A DNA stretch of 64,000 nucleotides from positions 54,041 through 118,040 of the forward strand of contig JBILOY010000005.1 of NCBI GenBank assembly GCA_044374195.1. Direction: 5' to 3'. Made by a program: the position numbers and the translations under genes. Below, in pieces: positions 53,696-61,615 of this stretch (position 1 is the stretch's first letter; each line of letters opens with the position of its first letter). Below the pieces are notes generated by a model. The model saw only the letters and a list, made by a program, of their open reading frames with translations. It was not told the origin of the DNA and searched no databases. Origin of the DNA: CAIKZY01 sp044374195. Lineage in GTDB: Bacteria; Actinomycetota; Actinomycetes; S36-B12.

Positions 53696-54493
53696 CTAGC
53701 TGCGCACTCCGCGCCAGGCCAGCATGCCGCCATCGATCGGGATCGCCACTCCGGTGATGAACGACGACTGATCAGAAGCCAGGAAGCACACCAGATCAGC
53801 GACTTCGGAGGGCTCACCCATGCGCGGCAATAGATGCGCCCCGGTCATCCGGCTCAAGGTGTCCTCGCGGTTCGATGAGGCCTCAAGGTGGCCGAGTGAC
53901 ATGGGCGTTTCGATCGTGCCCGGCAGGTAGCAGTTCACCCGCACGTCGGGCGCAAGGTACAGAGCGCTGGACTTCGTGAACTGAATGACCCCGGCCTTGC
54001 TTGCCCCGTAGGCAACACCGGCCTTCGTTCCGTTGATGCCTGATACGGAAGCAGAGTTGATGATCGTTGCCCCACGGCCGGACGCACGTAGATGCGGTGC
54101 CGCGTACTTGGTCATCAGCCAGATCGCCTTGAGATTGACGTCCATCACGAGATCCCAAGTTGCTTCGTCGAGCCCCTCGATCGTGGCGTCATCGGCAATC
54201 TGCGAATCGATGACGCCGGCGTTGTTCACGAGGCAGTCGAGGCCGCCCATGAATGTCACTGCACCATCGATCAGCGACTCAATGTCGGTACCGCTACGAA
54301 GATCGGCCTTGATGAAGGTTGCTTTGACACCGATCTCTCGGACGGCCGCCGAAATTGCCTCCCCATTCGCGGCGTTCACGTCAGTCACGACAATGGCCTC
54401 GGCACCAGCTGCCGCCATTCCCAATGCAATGGCCTGGCCCATGCCCTGGCCGGCACCCGTGACGAGGATGCGCTTTCTTGCAAGCTGCGTCAC
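53696..54493 (-). CDS. Short-chain dehydrogenase/reductase
   Basis: Start GTG at 54493, overlapping the stop of the upstream gene (GTGA), gives 265 residues; a TTG start four codons earlier is less likely. VTGAGQGMGQAIALGMA binds NAD(P). NNAGV, NSASV and YGASKAG supply the catalytic Asn, Ser, Tyr and Lys. IPIDGGMLAW ends the fold. It acts on a hydroxy or keto group of an unknown substrate, likely the one handled by its NTF2-like partner and the divergent P450. Confidence 0.9.
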   Translation of the reverse strand: MTQLARKRILVTGAGQGMGQAIALGMAAAGAEAIVVTDVNAANGEAISAAVREIGVKATFIKADLRSGTDIESLIDGAVTFMGGLDCLVNNAGVIDSQIADDATIEGLDEATWDLVMDVNLKAIWLMTKYAAPHLRASGRGATIINSASVSGINGTKAGVAYGASKAGVIQFTKSSALYLAPDVRVNCYLPGTIETPMSLGHLEASSNREDTLSRMTGAHLLPRMGEPSEVADLVCFLASDQSSFITGVAIPIDGGMLAWRGVRS

Positions 54494-54939
54494 GCGGTAG
54501 CCCAACCCGCGCGTGAATCAGCATTCATGCTGATGATGATGGTCTTCTCGGCGATGAAGCCGACGCCGTCGATAACTTCGATGTGGTCGATGTACGTGCC
54601 CCAGCCGAGAGTGGACTTGTCGGGGCCGCTGGCGGTGAAGAGCAAGTAAGACGTCATGTCGGCGTGTCCGGGCGAGGTCCAGGTCACGTCATTGTTGACG
54701 ATGAAGTGCTTTTGCGTCTGACTCGGATCAAGGCGCCCGCGGTAGAAGTCGACAATCGCCTCGCGTCCAGTGAACTCCCGGCCACCTCCTAGGTGGAGCG
54801 TGGCGTCAGCGGTGAACACCGTCCCCATGAGGTCGAAATCCTGGGTATCGACTGCGAGCGCATAACGGTTGCTTGCGCGTCGGGCTTCCTCGATCGTTTC
54901 TAGCCGCTCGAGCCGGGCGTACACATCCTCATTTGTCAT
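54490..54939 (-). CDS. SnoaL/NTF2-like family protein
   Basis: ATG at 54939 gives 149 residues. EARRASNRYALAVDTQDFDLMGTVFTADATLHLGG is typical of SnoaL-like bile-acid-dehydratase or isomerase-type NTF2 folds. FTGREAIVDFYRGRL and KHFIVNNDVTWTSPGHADM follow. It heads a two-gene unit with the SDR gene and faces the P450 gene. Such trios act on steroids, terpenoids or aromatic compounds; the substrate here is not known. Confidence 0.82.
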   Translation of the reverse strand: MTNEDVYARLERLETIEEARRASNRYALAVDTQDFDLMGTVFTADATLHLGGGREFTGREAIVDFYRGRLDPSQTQKHFIVNNDVTWTSPGHADMTSYLLFTASGPDKSTLGWGTYIDHIEVIDGVGFIAEKTIIISMNADSRAGWATA

Positions 54940-55071
54940 GCGGGAAGTATTCCCGCGCTGAGCCCCGTGGGCGGGGTGTTCGGGAAAGTCATATAGATGA
55001 ATTCGGTCAAAGCCGTTGACAGCCTCGATCGAGGATGGTGCACTGCCGCTACCGACGAATGAGGGAGTGCA

Positions 55072-56325
55072 ATGACCACCGCGGAGATCGAGGGAACACT
55101 GCTGGATCCGGCCGTTCAGGCCTGCCCATTCGCCTACCACCAGCAGCTGCGGGAGAAGGCACCTGTCTATCGGATGCCCGAGACAGGCTTCTATGTGATC
55201 TCGAACTACGAGGACCTCAAGACGGTGCTCTCAGACCCCGCCACCTTCTCCAATGACATCGAGATCGAACAGCTCGCCGGTGAAGCCGCTGCCGATCTAG
55301 GCCGGATGTTCGACGATCACCTCGCCGAGGTCGGTTGGGGTCACGTGCAGACCCTGCAGCGCACTGATCCGCCCGTGCATGGGCGATACCGTCGCCTGAT
55401 CAATCGCACGCTGACTCCTCCGATGGTCAAGGCAATGCTGCCCAGCCTCAATCGGATCGCTGACGACCTGATCGACGCCTTTATCGATAAGGGCGAATGC
55501 GACTTCGTCCAGGCGTTCGCCTTCCCGCTGCCCGGCTTGATCATCGCCGAGCAGATCGGCCTCGATGCCGCTCAGATCAACACGTTCAAGGCATGGAGCG
55601 ACGGCATGCTGGCCCCCGCGATGGGCTTGCTGGTTGACGAGGCTTCCGCGAAGAAGTACTCAGAGGTCGAGGCAGAGGCACAGCATTACCTGGCCAAGCT
55701 CTTCGAGGAGCGTCGCGCCAACCCGACCGATGACATGCTCTCGGCTCTTCTCGCCGATTCCACCGAGGGCGACGAGCCGCTCACAATGCCCGAACTGCAA
55801 AACCTGATGAACCAGCTGATCACCGGTGGCTACACCACCACGGCCGATTCGATCGCCAACGCGATGCTCCTGTTGATCGAGAATCCCGATCAGATGGAGT
55901 TGCTGCGCAACGACCGTTCGCTTCTTCGTAACTTTGCCGAGGAGGCACTTCGCCACTCGAGTTCCGTGCAGGGCCTGTTCCGTCGCACGACTGTAGAGAC
56001 CGAGCTCAGTGGCGTGACTATCCCCGCGAACAGCATCATTCACACTCGCTACGGCTCTGCCAACTGGGATGAAAGCGTCTTCCCTGAGCCGGAGAAGTTT
56101 GACATCACGCGTGAGAATGCAAGTAAGCACCTCGCCTTCTCGCGCGGCCCGCACTTCTGCGTTGGGCAGCCGTTGGCGATTCAGGAGCTCATGATCGGGT
56201 TCGATCGAATCCTCGACCGACTCGACAACATCCAGCTCGCGCCCGGAGCCACCATTCAGCGCACCGGTGGATTGATCTTCTACTCGCTCGTCGATCTTCC
56301 GATTACCTTCACCAAGATCAAGTAG
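55072..56325 (+). CDS. Cytochrome P450
   Basis: This is a 417-residue soluble bacterial P450. Oxygen-binding helix region is LITGGYTTTADS near 243-254. The ExxR pair is in EEALRHSS near 289, and the heme Cys363 is in FSRGPHFCVGQPLA. GAGGGAGTGCA precedes the ATG. No ferredoxin gene is adjacent, so redox partners come from elsewhere. Divergent from the NTF2-like/SDR unit across 132 bases. Confidence 0.95.
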   Translation: MTTAEIEGTLLDPAVQACPFAYHQQLREKAPVYRMPETGFYVISNYEDLKTVLSDPATFSNDIEIEQLAGEAAADLGRMFDDHLAEVGWGHVQTLQRTDPPVHGRYRRLINRTLTPPMVKAMLPSLNRIADDLIDAFIDKGECDFVQAFAFPLPGLIIAEQIGLDAAQINTFKAWSDGMLAPAMGLLVDEASAKKYSEVEAEAQHYLAKLFEERRANPTDDMLSALLADSTEGDEPLTMPELQNLMNQLITGGYTTTADSIANAMLLLIENPDQMELLRNDRSLLRNFAEEALRHSSSVQGLFRRTTVETELSGVTIPANSIIHTRYGSANWDESVFPEPEKFDITRENASKHLAFSRGPHFCVGQPLAIQELMIGFDRILDRLDNIQLAPGATIQRTGGLIFYSLVDLPITFTKIK

Positions 56326-56374
56326 GCACGAGCAGTCAGTACGGCGAAGGCCGCAGTATCGAGCTACGGCTGGC

Positions 56375-56380
56375 TAGGCT
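56375..56380 (+). promoter_or_regulatory. Putative -10 hexamer upstream of the HAD gene
   Basis: TAGGCT ends 9 bases before the ATG at 56390, slightly longer than in the other leaderless-type starts. Confidence 0.4.
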
Positions 56381-56389
56381 TGCGTCACC

Positions 56390-56986
56390 ATGAACGAACT
56401 CAGCCACTTGCCAGACGAGACCACGAGGGCGATCCTCTTCGACTGCGATGGCACCCTCGTCGACACAATGCCGGTCCATCGTGAAGTCTGGCATCAGCTG
56501 TTCCTGCGCTACGACTTCGTCATCACTGACGAGTGGTGGGAGAAGTGGGCGAATCTGCCGCTTCTGCCGATGGTGCTGTATGCCATCCCCGACGCGACTC
56601 CCGAGCTTGCCGATCAGCTCAACGTGGAAGCCATGGCTATGTATAACCAGATGCTCCACAAGATCGCGCCTCTCGAGCACGTGATTGACGTGGCTCGGCA
56701 GTATCACGGGAGACTGCCGATGGCTGTAGTCACCGGTGGCTACCGTGATGTCGTGGTTCCGTCACTCGATGCAGCCGGGGTTACGCACCTGTTCGACTAC
56801 ATCGTGACCGCGGATGAGGTCATTCATTCAAAGCCAGCACCCGATCTCTACTCGCTCGCGATGCGCAAGCTCGGTGTCGAACCCGAGGCTTGCCTGGTGT
56901 ACGAGGACAGTGAGATTGGCATGACCTCGGCAAGGGGCGCCGGCGCCTGGAAAATCGTTGATATCCGAAACTGGCCCGAGGCCTGA
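56390..56986 (+). CDS. HAD-family phosphatase, phosphoglucomutase-like subfamily
   Basis: This is a 198-residue protein. ILFDCDGTLVDTMPVHREVW near 16-35 holds the nucleophile Asp and acid Asp. AVVTGGYRDVV gives motif II Thr, and SKPAPDLYSLAMRKLG and VYEDSEIGMTSARGAG give motif III Lys and the Asp pair. A helical cap of about 80 residues lies after motif I. Likely a sugar-phosphate phosphatase or beta-phosphoglucomutase-like enzyme; exact substrate unknown. Confidence 0.9.
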   Translation: MNELSHLPDETTRAILFDCDGTLVDTMPVHREVWHQLFLRYDFVITDEWWEKWANLPLLPMVLYAIPDATPELADQLNVEAMAMYNQMLHKIAPLEHVIDVARQYHGRLPMAVVTGGYRDVVVPSLDAAGVTHLFDYIVTADEVIHSKPAPDLYSLAMRKLGVEPEACLVYEDSEIGMTSARGAGAWKIVDIRNWPEA

Positions 56987-57230
56987 AGCTTCCCTCACAG
57001 GTCGTGACCACTGTCGGAACCAAAGCCCTGAACACGTAGTGTTCGTTGCGCCCGATCTCCAGCAGTCGGGCACGGGTCGCTGGGACTGGCCTGAAATTCA
57101 AATCCCCATACAAAACTGAGCCCCGAAAGTAGCCTCGGGAACGCGAAGACCCCTTCTTGGAAACGTCCAAGAGGTGTTTTGGAAACGCGCAATACGGACA
57201 TCCTTCTACCGCCAGAGTTAGCAACCATGA
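56987..57230. other. Intergenic stretch with inverted repeat, no gene seen
   Basis: No ORF with coding character was found on either strand. It contains a perfect inverted repeat GAACAC-GTA-GTGTTC (57030-57044) and two TTGGAAACG/TTTGGAAACGC copies near 57155 and 57180. It precedes the regulator remnant and may be part of the same decay. Confidence 0.35.
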
Positions 57231-57497
57231 CGTCAGACCAATGGCGGTCCATACGCGCACTTCATCGACGATCCCAGCGGCGAGATCACGATCATGCTGT
57301 CAGAGCTCAACGCCCGACAGCGCGTGCTCTACGAGAGGGCCATCCAGCGCGGCATCGATGACGGAGTCTTCACGCCGAATCAGGATCCGGGCGCGATCGC
57401 TGCTATCGCGCTGTGCATGGAGGACGCGCACTCCCTGTGTGCGATGCGTGACTACGGCGGCAGCATGAGGCGAGCACGATCGGCACTGCGCCAGTAA
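57231..57497 (+). pseudogene. Remnant of a TetR-type regulator C-terminal domain
   Basis: The frame is open from just after a TGA at 57228-57230 to a TAA at 57495-57497. The translation contains RQRVLYERAIQRGIDDGVF, then DPGAIAAIALCMEDAHSL, which looks like the C-terminal ligand domain of a TetR regulator. No DNA-binding half, start codon or ribosome site is present upstream. A short real gene starting at the ATG at 57294 cannot be excluded. Confidence 0.4.
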
Positions 57498-57615
57498 CTT
57501 GCAGCTGCACTGGGTGTGCACCTCTAGCCTGTCGCTTCCGGACGCTTGTTGAATAAGAGCGGCATACGCTTGCGCTCCCTTTTTCGTGAGGTGGATGCGG
57601 TCAGCGACGAAACAT

Positions 57616-58374
57616 TCAGGGTGGTCCTATGAAGACCCACGCCAGTTGGCAATCACCCGTGAGCCCTCCATCCATTATGGTTCTGCACCATTTCGCATCG
57701 AAAATGAGCACTCCATTCATGTTCACGCCGGTCATGTTCGTGTCGGTCAGGTTCACGCCTTGCATCCACGCCAGGCCTAAGACCGCGCGGGTCAGGTTCG
57801 CGCCTTCCAAGTTCGAGAAGGCGAGCTTCGCGCCCCCAAGGTTCGCGCGGGTCAGGTTCGCATAGGTCAGGTCCGCATAGGTCACGTTCGCATACGGCAA
57901 GATCGCGCCGGTCAGGTCCGCGCCACTCAGGTTCACACCTCGCATGTCTGAGAAGGGAAGGCGCGCTCCGCGCAGGTCCGCGCCTCTCAGGTTCGCGCGG
58001 CGCAGGTCAGCGTCAATGAGATTGGCGTCACTGAGGTCAGCGTCAGTGAGGTTCGCGCCGCGCAGGTCAGCGTCACTGAGATTGGCGTCACTGAGGTCAG
58101 CGCCGCGCAACACGGCATTTCTGAAATTGGCACCGTCTAGGCGCGCTCCCTGCAGGTCAGCTCCGTGCAGTTTCGCCCGTCTGAAGTTTGCTTCCCGCAG
58201 GTCACCGTTGTGGTCAAACTTCCACTTGTGGACCACATCGCTGCAGTTCGCCTCGGGTCCCGGTCGGCAGGTAACCTCTCCGGCTCCGATCGACGTATCG
58301 TTGTCTGCCGCCGCCGACGGCGCCATGAGCACCCCGGCCGCCAAGATCCCCACCATCGCCAGTGATCGCCACAT
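57616..58374 (-). CDS. Secreted pentapeptide-repeat protein
   Basis: This is a 252-residue protein. A signal peptide (SLAMVGILAAGVLMAPSAAA) is followed by a short Cys-containing segment and about 32 pentapeptide repeats of A(D/N)Lxx type (about 58-225), for example GADLSDANLSDADLRGANLT. These form a right-handed quadrilateral beta-helix. Export makes a gyrase-protecting role unlikely; an extracellular structural or binding role is inferred. The C-terminal tail has another Cys pair (WCRT, GDCQ). Confidence 0.88.
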   Translation of the reverse strand: MWRSLAMVGILAAGVLMAPSAAADNDTSIGAGEVTCRPGPEANCSDVVHKWKFDHNGDLREANFRRAKLHGADLQGARLDGANFRNAVLRGADLSDANLSDADLRGANLTDADLSDANLIDADLRRANLRGADLRGARLPFSDMRGVNLSGADLTGAILPYANVTYADLTYANLTRANLGGAKLAFSNLEGANLTRAVLGLAWMQGVNLTDTNMTGVNMNGVLIFDAKWCRTIMDGGLTGDCQLAWVFIGPP

Positions 58375-58630
58375 GCTGGGAACAATAGTGCCGGATTCTC
58401 GTGCTGAGCCCGCCTGGCCACTCAGCGACGGGCAGGAATCCCATCAGCACACACAAGGCCTCTGGCCGAGGCATACCCGCACTGCCTTTCAAGGCCGCTT
58501 CTACTGTGATGTCTTGATCGACGTCACGATCGGTGATCACCTAAACACTCAAACTGACCCCACCAGTAACCTTGCCGAGGGTACTGGCAATTTCAGACCA
58601 AGTTACGGTCCAAAAATCAGACCAGTCCCT
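58375..58630. other. 256-bp intergenic region upstream of tRNA-Lys
   Basis: It holds the leaderless-type -10 of the pentapeptide-repeat gene (TATTGT on the minus strand at 58382-58387, 7 bases before its ATG) and should hold the tRNA-Lys promoter. Nothing else recognisable was seen. Confidence 0.4.
58382..58387 (-). promoter_or_regulatory. Putative -10 hexamer of leaderless pentapeptide-repeat transcript
   Basis: TATTGT on the minus strand ends 7 bases before the ATG at 58374, with no Shine-Dalgarno. Confidence 0.42.
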
Positions 58631-58706
58631 GGGTCGCTAGCTCAATGGTTAGAGCTGCGGACTTTTAATCCGTAGGTTCCGGGTTCGAGCCCCGGGCGAC
58701 CCACCA
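58631..58706 (+). tRNA. tRNA-Lys (TTT)
   Basis: Acceptor GGGTCGC/GCGACCC, D-arm GCTC/GAGC, anticodon stem GCGGA/TCCGT with loop CTTTTAA (anticodon TTT), T-arm CCGGG/CCCGG, discriminator A, encoded CCA at 58704-58706. Confidence 0.95.
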
Positions 58707-58724
58707 CGATGCACTCGTCAGGAT

Positions 58725-59864
58725 TTAGTCGGCGCTCCAAGAGCGAAAGAGCTTGCGCCCTGTGCGAGCCAGAAAACCCGTTCGCGGCTTGTTGCGCGAT
58801 GATCGTGTGCCCATTGCTCCCAGCACCGAGGCCACGGCAGCATCGATCGGCAGTCGATCCACGCTCGAGTAGTCAATCTCCTCAGGCCCGGTGAGTCTCG
58901 CCTCAAGGACGCCAAGATCACCGATGACATTCACGCCGAGTTCGCGAATCACCGTGACATACGTGCGGGCGAGTTCGGCTGCACGATCGAGTGCCCACTG
59001 CGGAGTCTCGATTCGCAATTCGCCTGCCGGGGCGGAGCGGCCCTCGGTCATTGCCTTGATGAGTCCGTCGTGTTGCTTATGGCTGTAGGGCTTCCAGCCC
59101 TTGCCACCACCGACCGCGATATTTAGTGCCCGAAGGAACTGAGCTTCAGGAACCGTCATCGATCGGTTGTTCGACTCATCCCTGAACGCCGCCAGCTCGC
59201 CGGCAGGAATACCCAGCAACTGCTCGAACGCGGAGTAGATACCCGTGCGATCAGAGTCGTCGACTACGACGACGGTAACTCGCTCGGGGCCGACAAGATC
59301 TGCCCAGCGACGCACCACAGTGTCGTGGCGATGACGGATCCAGAAGTTACGTGACTTCGCGTGTAGCTCAGGTTCAACAGCGTTGAAGGCATTATCGAGC
59401 CAGTCGGCGTAATCGACCTCATAGCCCGACTTGAGAAGTTGCTGCCACGCGGAGGGCAGGATCTTGCCGAGATTGCGAAGGGTGATGACGACGTGAACAT
59501 TGTCGACGCCGATTGCGTCGATGATGGACTTCGCGGTGGCATCGTCGGACTCGGCGAAGAACTCGCTCGAGCACACGGTCACTCCCGCGAATGACCGTGA
59601 GTCTCGGACGAACTCCTGCCAAGCCGCCGGCTCGGGGTCAGGGGCTCCTCCCGGCCGCCAGCCCAGGCGGCGATTCATCGCGGAAGAGGCGATAGACCGG
59701 TGGGCCTGATGCGAACCCGGGTACTGGACTGCGTAGGTGCTCAGTTTGGGTCGGGCATTCGCGAGCGCGGCCTGGATCGCCGTGGTTCCGGTCTTATGGA
59801 CCCCGATATGAAGGAGAATTCCTCCTGCGGGCGCGACCGAGGTCGACGGTGAAGCGTTCTGCAT
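58725..59864 (-). CDS. Sulfotransferase-like P-loop protein
   Basis: This is a 379-residue protein. ILLHIGVHKTGTTAIQAAL near 16-34 is the 5'-phosphosulfate-binding loop of PAPS sulfotransferases. HVVITLRNLGKILPSAWQQLL near 124-144 corresponds to the 3'-phosphate-binding region (RNP-like). FRDESNNRSM is a further block. It likely transfers sulfate to a surface glycan or metabolite, or is a related non-sulfating homolog. A leaderless-type hexamer lies upstream. Confidence 0.72.
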   Translation of the reverse strand: MQNASPSTSVAPAGGILLHIGVHKTGTTAIQAALANARPKLSTYAVQYPGSHQAHRSIASSAMNRRLGWRPGGAPDPEPAAWQEFVRDSRSFAGVTVCSSEFFAESDDATAKSIIDAIGVDNVHVVITLRNLGKILPSAWQQLLKSGYEVDYADWLDNAFNAVEPELHAKSRNFWIRHRHDTVVRRWADLVGPERVTVVVVDDSDRTGIYSAFEQLLGIPAGELAAFRDESNNRSMTVPEAQFLRALNIAVGGGKGWKPYSHKQHDGLIKAMTEGRSAPAGELRIETPQWALDRAAELARTYVTVIRELGVNVIGDLGVLEARLTGPEEIDYSSVDRLPIDAAVASVLGAMGTRSSRNKPRTGFLARTGRKLFRSWSAD

Positions 59865-59870
59865 GGACTA

Positions 59871-59876
59871 ATCGTA
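59871..59876 (-). promoter_or_regulatory. Putative -10 hexamer of leaderless sulfotransferase-like transcript
   Basis: TACGAT on the minus strand ends 6 bases before the ATG at 59864. It is the same hexamer as at the K+ channel gene. Confidence 0.48.
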
Positions 59877-60067
59877 GTGCGGAGCAGGCGAGGAAATTCG
59901 GGGTGCTTCGAGCCCAATTACCTGCTTAGCGCCTCTTGCCGCACGGAATCTGGAAGGCTGAGAGCAAGGTAAGTGGTGGGTTCGGTCCTCGACTGGTTGA
60001 TGCGACGAGGCAGTGACCGAAAGCGCCACGAAATGAGCAAGAGTCGTAGTGAACGAGGAGAGTCATC

Positions 60068-61405
60068 ATGATGTACGCAGTTGTCGACCCGGCCACCGGC
60101 GAGCAGATCAAGGCCTACCCGACCGCCACCGACGCCGAGATTCGCTCAGCCGTCGCGAGCAATTCCGCGGCGCATGCCGCTTGGTCCGCTCGCCCCGTTT
60201 CTGAGCGTGCCGCGATCGTGAAGCGCATCGGTGAACTGCACACTGAGCGTGCCGAAGAGCTCGGCGCCATCATCGTGCGCGAGATGGGCAAGCCTCTCGC
60301 TGACGCAGTCGGCGAGATCGAGTTCAGCGGGATGATTTACGACTACTACGCGGAGAATGCCGAGCGTCTGCTTGCCGACCAGCCGATTGCCATGGCTGAT
60401 GGCGAAGGAACTGCCGTGATCCGCCCGTCGTCAGTCGGCACGATTCTTGGCATCATGCCCTGGAACTTCCCGGCCTATCAGGTCGCGCGTTTCGCCGGCC
60501 CGAACCTTGCACTCGGCAACACCGTGCTTCTGAAGCACGCACCGCAGTGCCCGGAGTCGGCAGCGTTCATCGCACAGATCTTCGTCGACGCTGGAGTCCC
60601 GGCAGGCGTGTATACGAACATCTACGCGACTAACGAGCAGGTTGCCGACATCATCGCTGATCCGACCGTTCGCGGCGTTTCGCTTACCGGCTCCGAGCGT
60701 GCGGGTGCTGCCGTCGCGGAGATTGCCGGCCGCAATCTCAAGAAGGTAGTTCTGGAGTTGGGCGGATCTGATCCGTTCATCCTGCTGAGCACCGATGATC
60801 TTGATGCCACTGTCGATTCTGCGATTTTCGCTCGCACCGATAACACCGGCCAAGCCTGCAATGCAGCGAAGCGCTTCGTCATCATCGATTCGCTCTACGA
60901 CTCATTCGTGTCGGCTTTTACCGAGAAGATGCTGGCAATGGAGGCTGAAACCCCGCTGTCGTCTGCTGCGGCTGCCGCAAATCTTGGCGGTCAGGTTGAT
61001 CGTGCAGTCGCGGCTGGTGCGTCACTCGCAACCGCCGGGGAGCGAAATGGCTGCTTCTTCCCGACCGGTGTGCTGACGAATGTCGCGTCGGATAACCCGG
61101 CTTACCGCGAGGAGCTCTTCGGCCCCGTGGCGCAGGTCTACCGTGCGAAGGACGAGGCCGATGCGATCCGCATCGCGAACGACACTCCCTATGGCCTCGG
61201 TTCCTACGTCTTCACCACGGATCAGGCCCAGGCAATTCGAGTCGCCAATGCACTCGACACCGGCATGGTCTTTATCAACGGCGTTGGCCTTGATGCACCC
61301 GACCTACCCTTCGGTGGAACCAAGCGCTCGGGCTTCGGCCGTGAGCTGGGCACCTTGGGTATCGAGGAGTTCATCAATAAGAAGTTGATCCGTTCGGTCA
61401 CCTGA
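60068..61405 (+). CDS. gabD: Succinate-semialdehyde-type dehydrogenase (ALDH superfamily)
   Basis: This is a 445-residue enzyme of the short SSADH group. MPWNFPAYQVARFAGPNL near 137 binds NAD(P). VVLELGGSDPFILL holds the general-base Glu, and NTGQACNAAKRF holds the catalytic Cys near 267. PFGGTKRSGFGRELG near the end is typical of SSADH. It likely oxidises succinate semialdehyde, from GABA or similar amines, to succinate. GAGGAG precedes the first of two ATGs. No GABA transaminase is adjacent. Confidence 0.88.
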   Translation: MMYAVVDPATGEQIKAYPTATDAEIRSAVASNSAAHAAWSARPVSERAAIVKRIGELHTERAEELGAIIVREMGKPLADAVGEIEFSGMIYDYYAENAERLLADQPIAMADGEGTAVIRPSSVGTILGIMPWNFPAYQVARFAGPNLALGNTVLLKHAPQCPESAAFIAQIFVDAGVPAGVYTNIYATNEQVADIIADPTVRGVSLTGSERAGAAVAEIAGRNLKKVVLELGGSDPFILLSTDDLDATVDSAIFARTDNTGQACNAAKRFVIIDSLYDSFVSAFTEKMLAMEAETPLSSAAAAANLGGQVDRAVAAGASLATAGERNGCFFPTGVLTNVASDNPAYREELFGPVAQVYRAKDEADAIRIANDTPYGLGSYVFTTDQAQAIRVANALDTGMVFINGVGLDAPDLPFGGTKRSGFGRELGTLGIEEFINKKLIRSVT

Positions 61406-61549
61406 GTCTTTCTCTGTGAGCGGAGGAATTTCTCCGCCATCCGTCCGGGGGAATGGCTGCCCCGAATTCCACGTTCTCACGTTGCCAAATCGTTATCGAC
61501 CGACACCGATTTGTGACCGTATTCGCCTTGCGAAGCGCGAGATGCATGC

Positions 61550-61572
61550 ATATGTTGTGGCTCGCAACATAT
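61550..61572 (+). promoter_or_regulatory. Palindromic operator upstream of xylA
   Basis: ATATGTTG (61550-61557) and CAACATAT (61565-61572) form a perfect 8-bp inverted repeat with a 7-base spacer, 44 bases before the ATG. The form suits a dimeric repressor such as a ROK-type XylR or a LacI-type protein; the protein is not in the window. Confidence 0.6.
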
Positions 61573-61615
61573 TGCGCTGATGTACTCGATGCCCCTAAGG
61601 GCGAGCGGAGATTCA

